Shown here: positions 14,128 to 27,013 of the stretch, in pieces
Layout of the letters: each line of letters starts with the position of its first letter
Position numbering within the stretch: the first letter of the stretch is position 1
DNA from: Manihot esculenta
Taxonomy: Eukaryota > Streptophyta > Magnoliopsida > Malpighiales > Euphorbiaceae
Assembly (NCBI RefSeq): GCF_001659605.2
Contig: NC_035170.2
Coordinates: 2,170,001 to 2,234,000, forward strand
Reading direction: 5' to 3'
Length of the DNA: 64,000 bases
Notes under the pieces: model-generated
Told to the model about the DNA's origin: nothing
The model's input: only the letters and a program-made list of their open reading frames with translations
Databases searched by the model: none
Position numbers and translations under genes: made by a program

Positions 14128-17100
14128 ATGATGAATTTGGCGGATCCATCAATGGGGCTACTGGCGGCGAGCGGAGGCGACACTATTAAACTTTTTGATG
14201 TTTCGGGGGAACCGGGAGATCCCTGCATCTTGAGCTATACTCCGTCTCCGGGGTGCCTGGTCAACTCAGTCAAGTGGAACCACACTAGTGAGTCCCTTGC
14301 TCTATATTTTGGTTGAAATGTATTAGCTTTATGGTTTTGATGTCTTGTTTACTTGGTTTGATGAATGGTCTAGCTTGTTTACTAGCTGAATCTGCATTTT
14401 CTTGTTTTATGAATTTTTAGAGCTTGTTTGATTGGTGAGAAAGTGAAGGAAAATGAACAAAGGAAAATTTGAACTTCTGTTTGTCTTTAAATTCTGCTAT
14501 GCGAAACTGAGTCAGGCTTTTAGATGGACGGGGATTTGGATATATATACATGCGAGAGATTGATTTCAATTGGGGTTTCACCTTCTGCAGATTTGGTTGT
14601 GGCTAGTGCTGGAGAAGATAAGAAGATCTCCCTCTGGAGGAAAAATGGGCAGAGCATGGGAACTATTCCAGTTGCTGGGACAGATAGTGGAGACAACATT
14701 GAGGTAATTCTATGTAAATTCTATCATGTCATTGGTTTTAGAAATAGATTAAGTTCAGAATTACATAAATCTTCAAATGTTTATGGAGGAAATGGTGATA
14801 AAGAATTTTGTTTGTGACTCAGAATTCTTTACAAACAACCACATATTGTGTTGAGTACTAATGTATGAGTTGAAGGAGAAGGAGATCCTCTCAATATATG
14901 CAGTTGGTTTCCCGTTAGACAACAGTTTTCTTTTTTTTTTTCAATTTTTTATATAACAAGCATGAGTGAGTCGCCTCACAAAATAGTGTTTTATGTGAAT
15001 TTGATGTTTTTATATGAATTTCATGTCTTAAGTTATGTGTGAGAAGCTTTATGAGTATCAAATGGAAATCCTTAGACCCTTAAGAATGAAATTGTAAGCC
15101 AGAACTTAGTTTTGTTCTTTCAGAAGTAACTGAAGAATGAACAAAAGAGCAATTCATGATGTAAGATTTCTGCTGTGTGCTTCAACTATCAGCAATTAGA
15201 CTTGTTTGGTAATTGAAAAAGGAACAGGATATGCTTAGATCAATCAAATACTTGTCTAAAATTGATGATATCTTGCATGCACTAAACACAATCCCCCATG
15301 AATGCTTTCTGTGTTTAATGCTGCTCTTTTTGCATTTAAACATTTGACATGGTCAGGGTTTGTGGATGAGTGTTTGAGGGGAAGATATCTTCTTTTTACG
15401 ACCTATGATTACTAACCAGGTTCATTAAGGGAACCTGAGACCTCAGCCTCTTAAGTGTTGAAGCATTCAAAAATTGAATCAAACTGTGGATGCCCTCTTA
15501 TTATTAACTTAGCTGGCTTAAATACAACTTGGTGTAACAATCACCTTAAAACAAGGAATATGGAGGTATCCCTCCTACAATTTTGGGAATTGAAAACTAG
15601 CAGAAAAAAAATAACTAAATCATAAACTTTAAAACATGAGATACAATTATGTGATTCCCATCCTTATCTCATCTGCTTCTTATCTAATTCAGATCTGCTG
15701 GTATTTCCTTGATCCAATCTAGTCTGGTGTCTGTCCTCTAGATTTTCCAGGTTTGAATCGTGTGGATAGATTAGTGGATCAGGATCTGCTTGTCCTAAGT
15801 CCTAACAACCTTGTTCTAGAGCACATCATCCATGGTGAAGTTGTCATTTTTGCGAACAGTGTTCACTAGTTTTCCATGCCGTCACTCTTGTTTCATGCTG
15901 TCAGTAGAGCGGGGTTTCTGCATCAAATGCATTAAGTTTTTCTGGATTTCTAATTTTCAGGAATCTATATTGGCTATTAGCTTTAGTAACAAGGGATCCA
16001 GATACATGTCCTCTGGGGGAAGTGGTCAAGTAGTAAGAATCTGGGATCTACAAAGGAAGCGCTGTATTAAATGGTTGAGGGGTCACACCAGTACAATAAC
16101 TGGTGCTTTATACAATTGCAAAGACGAGCATTTGGCTTCAATCAGTCTAAGTGGGGATCTTATCCTTCACAATCTTGCATCTGGTGCAAGGGCGACAGAA
16201 CTCAAGTGTTGACTAGCCAGGTTCATTAAGGGAACCTGAGACCTCAGCCTCTTAAGTGTTGAAGCATTCAAAAATTGAATCAAACTGTGGATGCCCTCTT
16301 ATTATTAACTTAGCTGGCTTAAATACAACTTGGTGTAACAATCACCTTAAAACAAGGAATATGGAGGTATCCCTCCTACAATTTTGGGAATTGAAAACTA
16401 GCCTAAAAAAAATAACTAAATCATAAACTTTAAAACAGGAGATACAATTATGTGATTCCCGTCCTTATCTCATCTGCTTCTTATCTAATTCAAATCTGCT
16501 GGTATTTCCTTGATCCAATCTAGTCCTTGTTCTAGAGCACATCATCCATGGTGAAGTTGTCATTTTTGCGAACAGTGTTCACTAGTTTTCCATGCCGTCA
16601 CTCTTGTTTCATGCTGTCAGTAGAGCGGGGTTTCTTCATCAAATGCATTAAGTTTTTCTGGATTTCTAATTTTCAGGAATCTATATTGGCTATTAGCTTT
16701 AGTAACAAGGGATCCAGATACATGTGCTCTGGGGGAAGTGGTCAAGTAGTAAGAATCTGGGATCTACAAAGGAAGCGCTGTATTAAATGGTTGAGGGGTC
16801 ACACCAGTACAATAACTGGTGCTTTATACAATTGCAAAGACGAGCATTTGGCTTCAATCAGTCTAAGTGGGGATCTTATCCTTCACAATCTTGCATCTGG
16901 TGCAAGGGCGACAGAACTCAAGTGTTGACTAGCCAGGTTCATTAAGGGAACCTGAGACCTCAGCCTCTTAAGTGTTGAAGCATTCAAAAATTGAATCAAA
17001 CTGTGGATGCCCTCTTATTATTAACTTAGCTGGCTTAAATACAACTTGGTGTAACAATCACCTTAAAACAAGGAATATGGAGGTATCCCTCCTACAATTT

Positions 17101-20100
17101 TGGGAATTGAAAACTAGCCTAAAAAAAATAACTAAATCATAAACTTTAAAACAGGAGATACAATTATGTGATTCCCGTCCTTATCTCATCTGCTTCTTAT
17201 CTAATTCAAATCTGCTGGTATTTCCTTGATCCAATCTAGTCCTTGTTCTAGAGCACATCATCCATGGTGAAGTTGTCATTTTTGCGAACAGTGTTCACTA
17301 GTTTTCCATGCCGTCTCTCTTGTTTCATGCTGTCAGTAGAGCGGGGTTTCTTCATCAAATGCATTAAGTTTTTCTGGATTTCTAATTTTCAGGAATCTAT
17401 ATTGGCTATTAGCTTTAGTAACAAGGGATCCAGATACATGTGCTCTGGGGGAAGTGGTCAAGTAGTAAGAATCTGGGATCTACAAAGGAAGCGCTGTATT
17501 AAATGGTTGAGGGGTCACACCAGTACAATAACTGGTGCTTTATACAATTGCAAAGACGAGCATTTGGCTTCAATCAGTCTAAGTGGGGATCTTATCCTTC
17601 ACAATCTTGCATCTGGTGCAAGGGCGACAGAACTCAAGGATCCTCATGAACAGGTTGTTAATTTTCTTGCATTTCCATACTGCCATTCTTGTATTGTTGG
17701 TTAGAGTTTCTGGATGCCAAGCTAATTGTTCATCTGATGGATTTAAGACCAGGTACTGCGGGTGCTAGACTATTCCCGTATTAGCCGCCACCTTTTGGTG
17801 ACCGCAGGGGATGATGGCTCAGTACATTTGTGGGATACAACTGGTCGCAGCCCAAAGGTTTTTATACTTAAATGCTATACATGTATATAAGTCTCAAATA
17901 TGGCTGAATAAGTTTGATGCATGAGTGGGACTTTCATATTTCATTATGTTAAACCTATATTTATCATTGGGTATACATTTTGAGCATTCCATTGGAAAGT
18001 TAATTGAATTTTGTGTTGCTTTTACTGTTGCAAAGCTGAATAATTAGAAATGAATTAGGGATATGATGAGTGTGAATCAGGGATGCTGAACTTGAATGTA
18101 TACCGTATAAGGACATCAGAAAAACAAAAGAATATCTCCCTTTATTTGGCTCTACTTCTCACATTTTTTTACAGAAATTCTTGATGTTTCATATAAATTA
18201 GCATGAAAAGTTCAGGTTTTTTTTAGTTAAGTATTATGGATTGACCTTCTCATTTTTCAAGTTCTTAAGTAATTGTGGTTTCCAATTTTGGCGTATAATG
18301 AACATTACAATTTGTCTAAGTTTTTGTTTCACCACTTTTATATTAAAATTTCTCCGCCTCTGCAGTCCCATGTTCATTTTTTCTGCTAATATCTTTCAGA
18401 CACATAGTAATAGCATTTTTTTACTCTCTCTTTTTCTCAATAGATTTCTTGGTTGAAGCAACATTCTGCTCCAACTGCTGGTATTGGCTTCTCACCATCA
18501 AATGATAAGGTCTCATGTTTATTTTGTTCACTTACTTTCTTCCCTTCTTCCCCATTTGATCATATGAAAAAAAAAGAGACACTAACTTATCTGCTTTAGA
18601 ATAAGGAGGCTTATTTGAGGATGTAAGTTGTGGTAGACAGCTAATTTATTGCTGTTTTTAACATTTTCCCCATGCAGCTAATAGCTAGTGTTGGACTGGA
18701 TAAAAAATTATACACTTATGATTCTGGGTCTAGGAGACCATCATCTTGCATATCTTACGAGGCACCTTTCTCTTCATTGGCATTCAGAGAGGATGGCTGG
18801 ATTCTGGCTGCTGGAACTAGCAGTGGTCGAGTGGTGTTCTATGATGTTCGTGGAAAACCACAGCCTTTTACTGTTCTTCGTGCTTATGGCAGTTCAGAGG
18901 TGGATTTTGTTCTTTCCATTGCTTTTTGCTGACTAGGACTTTATGGCCTCACTGATTTTCATACTGACTACATTTCTTTAGTTTGACAACTGGTTATTTG
19001 TGCTCATTAAATATTGGTTATTGTTATCTGTTTGAATTCAATTTTCTTACCTTTGTGAAATTAATAATTTTTTTATCAATGTGCATCTGCAATTTGACTT
19101 TTATTTGGTTGATTGTGGACCTGTTGAAATGTTATACTACAACTGCCACTTGTTACAAGGATGGTTTATGGTATGTAAATCTAGGTTTTGGGATCTTTTT
19201 GAGAGTAAAAACCCCTTACTTGTTAATAAGATGGAACCTGGTTATATCTGGAGCTTATAAATAAATGAATGAGAACCATTGGCATTGACTTTTTTACTAG
19301 CTTTCTGCTTTTCGAGGGTTAAATTGCATACTTAACACAATGATCAATAAGAAAAAACACATCGTTTGAACTCTGCTGCAAAAATAAGTGAAAGGGATGC
19401 TATTGTATTATTATTTGTATGTATTATAAGAATTATACATGTGACTGCACAGTATTCTTATTTGTATATACCTGAGTACTAAGTTTGATCATTAAGCTGA
19501 TCATTGTGATGACCTATGTATGGCTATCCTCTTTGCCATCAGTGTGGCTTAGTTGATGGCCACTTTTTAGAAGGAGCTCAAAAGAGTAATTAATGGAACA
19601 ATGTGTTAGCAGGCTTTAGTTACTGCTTTGAATTCACCAATTAGGTTAATAATGAGGATCCCTATTGGGATATCACTGATATGCATTCACTGTCTTGCTT
19701 CCGAAATACAGCCTTGGTACATCACTGCACCATCCAAGAGTTTTGACTTGAATAAATAATCATGAAGAGTTTACTTGACTAAGTAGTATTCCCCATCTCA
19801 TAACCCATTAAATTAAACCACATATTTTAAAAACCTTGATTCTTCTAATTTTACCTGGCACTAAGCTAATTGGTATCATCAGGCTGTTACAAGTTTGTGC
19901 TGGCAAAGATCAAAACCAGTTGTTGTAAATGAGAGCACCTGCACTGCTGAGACAGCTCTTCTGGGAGGTGCTGTTGAAGATTCCGTTCTTATGCCTGATC
20001 CTCTTCCCTCTGTAACATCATCAAGTGTTTCACTATCTACAGCAGTGTCGAGTTCTCGTAATCTTGGTCGTTCTGGTCTTTCTGTGGAAGCATCATCTCT

Positions 20101-22200
20101 TCCATCAACTAGTAGTGAAACTGCATTGAGTATGCCTTCTTTTGCAGAGGAAACACCACATCGAAGCCATCTGTGGCCAAGCGGAAAGCTTTCAAGATTA
20201 CATGCTCCTCGTACAAGTTATAATTTTAAGGATGACATGGAAGTGTTTTCCCCTCTTGTTGATGTCCAGCCTATCACACCTTCACTTTCTAAGCTCTGGG
20301 ATGATCACGCAGCAATGAAACAAGATAATATATCAATTGATAAGAAGTCCTCATCTTTGTTGTTTCCTTCAGCTGGTAGAAGATTTCCTTTTCCAGAGGA
20401 TGGGACAAATGATCATCCGATATTCGATTGGAAAGCCAGTTCAACTTCCAAACAGGTCTGACATCAATTGTTTAATTCTATGATATCTGCAATATTTGAA
20501 TTTATCAAAAATTGGGAATGAATTAGAGGAAATATTTACTGAAGTATATTTTCTTTAATGATCATGCGATTGTAGTTCACTTTATTGTGGTATAATTTTC
20601 ATGCTGCGCTTGAAGAATTAATCAACTTTTTTCTTCCTCTGAACATTTGGAGCTACCTTGAAATTATTCAGAAAAGCTTTTGCTCAATTTTTCCTCAACT
20701 GCATGATGTTTCCTGAACTCTTATCCTATAAAGTTCTGAGATTTTGTGACACTCCTTTTACTATTGAAGATGGCTCATGATCCTATTTCTTTTTATCTAA
20801 TTAACTAAAATAAATGTCCTCAAATATTTATTGTTTTTTCTTTGCCGTTTCTTGGGTTTCCTGTATAATTTTGAACTGAATTTGATTTCCCTAGTGAACA
20901 TGTTATATGATACTCTCTTCACACCTGTGATATTCCATTTGTTTTGTCCATTTTGTGCAGGAGGAGACCAGATCTTCTTTTTCACTATTGGGGGGATCTA
21001 CTCCTGCTCCATCTTCAAAAAGTGAGGATTCCTCCATCACTCCTCCAGAAGCTTGGGGTGGAGAGAAACTATCTGACAAACTTACCCACTTACGACAGCC
21101 ACTCAATTTGCCTTCTCGTTTTGGGATGTTGACTTCTGGGGTCTTGCATGATCTTCCTTCTTCGGCTTCAACGAGTCAGACAATTATTAACTCTTTGACA
21201 AATTCAAACACAAGTTTTTCAAATCTGCGCCCAAGAGATGTTTCTTCAACTCAGGAAAGTTCATCAGGATTTTCAGAACTCATTTCCTCTAGTTCCATAA
21301 CTCAATCTCTGAGTACAAAAAGCATCATTGGACAAACCAACCTTGATGTTCCAGGATCAGGCTCTTTGACTCTTCCTCGTAGATTTTCAACTTATGCTGA
21401 GAGAATAAGCACAGCTTCTTCCTTAAGTGATGGGAATTCAATTTCAGTGGGTTCTCCTAAAATTAAGAAAACAGGTGCTGAAACCAGGGAAGAGCTTTTG
21501 AGTAGCTTGTTATCAAGGTCTGACACATCGGCTGTGACAGAACAAGGGATTCTTCCAGCAGTAAATGTATGCACACTATATTGGTTCAAAAGAGTTGTAG
21601 CGTTTTTGGGAGAAAAGTTCAATGTGTTATGCTTCACCATTATAGATGCCTTCAATGCTGTGCATTGAGTTGAAAGCACATGCCATACTTGGATCTCACC
21701 TTATGCAGCACAGGCTAATTATTGGTGGTTGCTTAGAATACAAAATTGCAATGTCATGCATGTGATGAAATGATGAAGATTTATGTTGTACAAGCTCATC
21801 ACTTTATCATGGCTAACTAGTTTGCTTTCTGGTGTTAGGGAGGAATCTCACAACCAAATAAAGCCCTTCAGCTTGATTCACAGCAGGGAAATTCCTTCAC
21901 GCTCCAGCTTTTTCAACGTACTCTTGAAGAAACTCTTGATTCTTTCCAGAAATCCATCCATGAAGACATGAGGAACCTTCACATTGAAATTCTAAGACAA
22001 TTCCATATGCAGGAGGTGTGTACGTAACTATTGGACTTGATTCACCTTTTTCTTGTTTATTTGCAGCCTGAAATTTTGGATTCATTGAACAGATGGAATT
22101 TTCTAGTGTTATGAGCTCAATTCTGGAAAATCAGGCAGAGCTGATGAAGGAAATCAAGTCGCTTCGGAAAGAAAACCAGGAGCTTCGCCAATTACTTTGA
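14128..22200 (+). CDS. NEDD1: NEDD1-like WD40 protein, gamma-tubulin complex adaptor
   Basis: Ten exons join in frame: 14128-14287, 14591-14703, 17393-17653, 17753-17857, 18444-18509, 18678-18899, 19883-20455, 20961-21566, 21839-22015 and 22093-22200. All introns are GT-AG; the product is about 796 residues, close to the plant NEDD1 length. Residues 1 to about 345 hold WD40 repeats (for example [34 protein letters not shown]). A Ser-rich low-complexity middle follows. The C-terminal helix ([19 protein letters not shown] and the Lys/Glu-rich end) corresponds to the region that binds the gamma-tubulin ring complex. By family knowledge the protein recruits gamma-tubulin for microtubule nucleation in spindle and phragmoplast. 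Oddity: exon 3 and its upstream intron exist in three tandem copies. I used the third because only it runs into the proper donor; copies 1 and 2 would end translation at ...ELKC-stop near residue 174. Its usual neighbour FPGS is 16.7 kb downstream. Confidence 0.9.
15416..16216 (+). repeat. NEDD1 intron2-exon3 tandem repeat, copy 1 (801 bp)
   Basis: First unit of a direct tandem triplication. It begins in intron 2 at 'ccaggttcattaaggg', contains the acceptor and an exon-3 body from 15961, and stops right after '...actcaag' with 'tgttga', which creates an in-frame stop (16210-16212). The 3' splice donor and last 15 nt of the real exon are absent. This copy has 85 bp of intron that copies 2 and 3 lack, and a Ser where copies 2 and 3 have Cys (YMSSGG versus YMCSGG). 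Confidence 0.9.
16217..16932 (+). repeat. NEDD1 intron2-exon3 tandem repeat, copy 2 (716 bp)
   Basis: Second unit, almost identical to copy 3 (one visible difference, 'gtcactctt' versus 'gtctctctt'). It shares with copy 3 the 85-bp intron deletion and several point changes relative to copy 1. The exon body starts at 16677 and again ends in Cys-stop at about 16928 with no normal donor. Confidence 0.9.
16933..17638 (+). repeat. NEDD1 intron2-exon3 tandem repeat, copy 3 (carries the complete exon)
   Basis: Third unit. The exon starts at 17393 and, unlike the other copies, continues past ACTCAAG with GATCCTCATGAACAG and a GT donor at 17654, so this is the copy that can be spliced to exon 4 (17753). 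It is contiguous with the unique downstream part of the gene. Confidence 0.9.
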
Positions 22201-23310
22201 GAAATGAAGTTATTTGTGATCGCTAATGGATTCTGGAATCTGTTCATTTGCATGGCTTTGCACTTTGTAGGTGCCTTCCTGTACTTCAGGCAAGTAGGAA
22301 TGCTTCTCTCAGCAATTGTGCTGAAAGTTCAGAAGGGGGAGAAAAAGGACATTAGATTTAGGATTCTTATTCCTTGATCGTGTAAATAGATGCCTTGTCT
22401 CATATGAAATGAAAGCTTGTAATTCATTCGGTTTAAGATGAATTGCTAGGTTAATTTTATTATCTTGTTCGATTTTGGGATTTATCTTGGTTGTTTAGCT
22501 GAGTAGCACTGTTGTGTTAAATGGTTGGATTGTGATTTTGGAGCATTGTGAAATGCAAGTAACTGGCTTGAAAATTTAGAGACTCGAGTTTCATGGAATG
22601 CTAATCTTTCAGGCTTGGGAAATTGGTGACATAAAGATGAATGTATGGATTCATGAACGACACGGGTTGCTTTATCCCATATGGGTTCAATCTTCTATGA
22701 AATTGTTCCATAGTTTCTAATTTTGCATTAGCCTTCTATAAAAAGTGCTGTGCTGTGCACGTGAAGTTCATATGTTCAGGGAAACAGGACGAAGGTACGG
22801 ATAATCCAAGTGGAAAGCTACATGAAAACCATGCAAAAGACTGAAACTTAGCCCCCGTGACCATGTGTACACGAACTTTGCATCTGCTACAGAGAACAAT
22901 AGAAGCCTTGATCTGCAAGATACATGTCTTTAGAAATATGAACTCTGCATCTGCCACAGGAAATTCAAATGTTGGTTTAGTTAAATAATGAACAAGTCTA
23001 GTTTCATCCTGTTAAAGAAGAACCACTTTGTTGCGAAAATTAACAAGAGCTGTCTGATGGGCATCGCCAATTGCTGTCCATAATTGGTGATCACAATCAT
23101 AGGGGGTCATCAAAAACATGAAGCACATATATGAATTATGAACTTGTGTATTGCATGCCATTGCCAATCGCATAAGACTATACAGAAATCCAGAAATCTA
23201 TACTTGGTATCATATGAGTATACATTAGATTTGATATATCAATCATAACCACAAAGTATTTTACACACAGCACTGAAAATACATTCAAACATTTGTTATA
23301 CATCACTGTG
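22201..23310. other. NEDD1 3' flank and intergenic region
   Basis: The NEDD1 3' UTR comes first. From about 23205 to 23335 the sequence matches the 3' flank of NLR-3 (33549-33690: shared words such as 'acattagatttgatat', 'ccacaaagtattttacac', 'ggagaaataaaagt'). This part is therefore the 3' untranslated region of the LRR remnant on the - strand. No other coding sequence is seen. Confidence 0.6.
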
Positions 23311-24360
23311 TTATTCATGGAGAAATAAAAGTGAGAAAAAGATTAATGATGACAGAATAATGTTTTGAAGGACTTCACCACTCAGTATATGAGATGGATG
23401 GTATGTGGCGCACTTGTCAAAATCCTCTCCTTCGGCTCCTCCTATGACTTTAATCCTCGTTTTAACTGCTGTATTCACATCGATCTTCAGTTCTTGAATG
23501 GTGGCCACTGATTTCAATCCTTCAGTAATCATCTTCAGCTTTTCCAGAAACACTAATCCTAAAGTCTTGAGACATGGCATTGCACCTTCGATTTCCCATT
23601 CTTCAAGTGTATCCAAACTTTCAAGAGTAAGAGTCTCAAGTTGAGGAAACCCATTAGCAGAACATACCATTTTCGACCCCTCGTATGCATTAAAACGCAA
23701 CAACAAAATTCTCAGACTAGGCAGCTTCTCTAAAATACCCATCGGATCTCGCTTCAAATAAGACTCCATCAAAGTTAACTTGGCAAGGCTTGCTGGTAAG
23801 TGTTTCAGGTTGTGATGCAGGGAATGTGGATCTTCTGGTATGACTCCACGTAATTCCAGTTTTATAAGAAGATGACAATGAAGACTAGAAAATGGTTCCA
23901 AATTAGGAAATGGAAGCCAACTTTCCATCACCATTTTCAAGGAACGAGACGGCCTAATCTAAAAATGGGAGATCTGAGAACCACCTCAACTTCCTCTATT
24001 GTCCTGAAAACTACTGCTAAATTTCGGAGATTAGTCAAATTCAGTATTGCATCCGTTTTAATAAGAAGCTCTGCATATACCCACTTCAAAGTCTCCAACT
24101 CTCTTAATTTATCCAATCTAAACTCCCCTATAATAATTCCTTATCTAATAACAGATGACTCGAGCATTCTAATTTCGATACTGCAGCAGGTAATATATTA
24201 GCAATATTAAGTCGAAGATCAAGAGTATATAAACTCCGCAGATTACCTGTGGATGACGGTAATGATGACGCCGTAGAGAGACACTTGGCTCTATTGAATA
24301 TTACACAATTGTATAGTTCAAGATATCTCACCATCGGATTGTATGACATACTAATTTATT
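23311..24360 (-). pseudogene. Truncated LRR remnant of a CC-NLR resistance gene
   Basis: On the - strand the sequence reads as the C-terminal LRR part of an NLR closely related to NLR-3. It starts near SSLPSSTGNLRSLYTLDLR and ends at GGAEGEDFDK. The coiled-coil and NB-ARC parts are absent; sequence above 24360 is AT-rich spacer. The reading frame breaks near 23945: NLR-3 has 'ctccgttcc' where this copy has 'ctcgttcc', a 1-bp deletion that splits the LRR into two ORFs. No start or P-loop is present, so it cannot encode a working NLR. It retains the C-terminal LRR sequence that NLR-3 has lost (EGAMPCLKTLGLVFLEKLKM). It is the boundary of the NLR cluster next to NEDD1. Confidence 0.85.
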
Positions 24361-26640
24361 ACAACCATTAAAGTTTGATTATCAATTTTAGAGATGAGAG
24401 GACGAGAAAGTTGCATATAATCTTAGAGTCAAGGTTTAATCGTTAAGAAAACTATTATCTCATTTCAAGAGCAATATGTAATGGAAGTGCTACAATGATT
24501 GCTGCAATGGTTGAATATGCAAGATTTTAAACCTTTAATACTTATTTTTCCAAAAGAAAATTTTAAGGTGTAAATTATATCTTAAGACTAAAAAAAAGAG
24601 ATTTCAAATAAATACGTTACGTTCCATATAAGAGTAAAGCCAAGAGCATGATGTATGCTATAGAGTGTGATAAAATTGATATGTTCTATGCTATGAGTAT
24701 AGTAAATCAATCTGACTCTAGATGAGCACACTATATGTCATGAATTGGACATAAAGACATTTTATATATTTATTAGATTATTCATGATATTATAAAAAAA
24801 TAGTTTGTAAGTGAAAAATTATAGGAATACATAAAGAAGAGGAGATTTAGACGAGTGTAAATCTAATTCGATATATTTTCTAGAAAAGTAAGAAGTTATA
24901 GTTTATTATTTCAGGGATTAGATACACACAAAATGAAAATTTTTTATACATAAAAAATTACTTTAGGTTTTGTAACGAAAAGGAGTACAAAAGATGTTTT
25001 GTATAAGTTAGTGTAGATAATAAGATAATAAGTTAATGCATTTAAATTATTAATTGCATCGTGCAATTTATGTATACTATTTTATATTTGTGATATAATT
25101 ATGAAAAATATGTCAGACAAATAATAAATATTTCATCACATATAATTGATTTTATTATTTAGTGAGATAAAAAAAATAAGACAATTATAAGTTTTATTTT
25201 ATTTGTGGATAAAATTAAGAGTTTAAAAACTGATCATACGAGATGTTATTTTAAAGATATTGAGAATAATAGTGGGAGATTATTATATTTTATAATGATT
25301 TTATGTAAATAATTCATATTATCTGTCTTGACAGTAAAATTGAGTTTTATTTTAATACGAGTAACTTGAATAACTCAAAATTGAATATTAAATATGCTCA
25401 AATAGAGACATACACTCCATTATAAATAGAAATGATATTGTAGTATGTAACTCATACTATATGTGTTTGTGATCAATAATGGGAGTACAAGCGCTGATCT
25501 CTATTTGTTAATGTGTGAGCCTTTAAAAATTATAAGTCTAATTTATTAATGTGTGAGACATTAAAAATTATAAGTAATTTTATTAATAATTTTAGAACTT
25601 TGATATGGTATTTGAGACTTAATTTAATATCTGATATTTTAGAATATTATCTATGAATGATATAATTTGATGAGATATTTTTACAAAAGTAAATTGAATT
25701 AAGGGGGAGAGTATGGAGACGGGAGAAAGATCATATGAAAGTGGAGATGTGAGTAACACTATATGAAAATATTACATTAATTTTGTATTCATTGACCAGT
25801 CAATTATATTTAATAAATTATAATTATGAATATATAAGAAAATAATTAAAATTATATGGATATTCAATGTGATAAATAATTTAGGATAGTATTGTAATTA
25901 TTTTGAATTTCATTATTTGAGCGGTTATATTGATCTAATAAAAATATAAAATTTGAGTTTTCGAAATATGCATAAATTACTGTCTATTTGTTAAGTACGA
26001 AAATTATAGTGTATATATTATCATGTTGTATTATTTGTGAGTCTAAAATAAAAAAATTATAAATTCAAAATAGAGTAAAAAAAAATAAAGTTTGAAATAA
26101 AATTTTAATAATAGTTCGTTTTAATTTATTTTATATAAATTAAAAAAAATTAAAATGACTTAAAATTCAAATCTTTACCACTAATATGGTAGAAGGCTAT
26201 GTACTCTTGTTCTCTCTCCCTGCTCTTAATAAAAAATTGCTTTTCACTCTCTGCTTAGAAAATACGGTTTCTACTTTCTGATGCATTGTGTGATCTCTTG
26301 TATTTATATGGAACAAAGGTCGTGAAATCTGAGAAAGTATTTGGATCCTTGTAGAATATACTATAATTCTATGTATCCTCTATGAATATATATGCATGGT
26401 TCATTGTAGCTGATTATGCATGGGTAAAGTGATACCATTTATTTTATTCCAATTTTGAAAAATTAATGGATTTTTCAACAGTAAAATAATAATTTTTTTT
26501 TGTCATATTTGTTTGCTCATATTTCTTAATTCTTACAAATATTTAAAACTCATTTCTCTACTTTCTGGTGCTATACTTTCTCCTTCCTTCGTCCTCTCAA
26601 GATTTTTTACTCAATAAATTCTCAGCTTTTAATTGATTTA
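24361..26640. other. AT-rich spacer; left edge of duplicated block 1 near 25430
   Basis: No coding sequence. From about 25430 the sequence matches the region starting at about 55470 (shared 'gatattgtagta', 'caataatgggagta', 'gcgctgatctct'), with many small indels and substitutions. Left of that point the similarity stops. This marks the left end of the segmental duplication. Confidence 0.6.
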
Positions 26641-26849
26641 TCTTTCATCTTTCAGCCATTGTATATTCCATATTCTACATATCTTTATGCAACTGGATAA
26701 CGGGATGTGTTCTTCACACAGAAATAGTAAGCAGGGTTTAACAAATGAAGAAATTTCCTCTGTTTTTTCCGTTTCTTTTTCCTAGTTTTTCATAAAAACT
26801 CCAGTAACATTCAGTTTACTAACTTCTTGTAGCAGTTTCAAGAGTTGGT

Positions 26850-27013
26850 AAAATCGTCCTTATAAGCTTCGTTTTAATCATTGTTACAGAGAAGCAAATA
26901 AAACAACTGACTTGCTTGATAACTTGGCTGTCCACTTGCCCATTGGTTTGCATCGGTTCATGACTCCTCTGAGAGAGCAGATCGAGGTTCTTATTGAGAT
27001 AGGCAGGGGGTGA
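26850..27013 (+). pseudogene. RNase H domain fragment of a LINE-type non-LTR retrotransposon (block 1)
   Basis: The frame reading HCYREANKTTDLLDNLAV and PLREQIEVLIEIGRG resembles the C-terminal RNase H-like domain found in plant LINE-derived 'putative ribonuclease H' proteins (motif HxxREAN..AD.LAN). A TAA interrupts the frame near the start (AGT TGG TAA), where block 2 has TCA. Only the last part of the domain is present, with no catalytic core or reverse transcriptase. It lies about 560 bp upstream of NLR-1 and is duplicated with it. Confidence 0.6.

Noticed and set aside
15832..16928. Two separate WD40 proteins of 126 residues
   Set aside because: Their N-terminal parts are intron sequence and the rest is duplicated NEDD1 exon 3; they are not independent genes.
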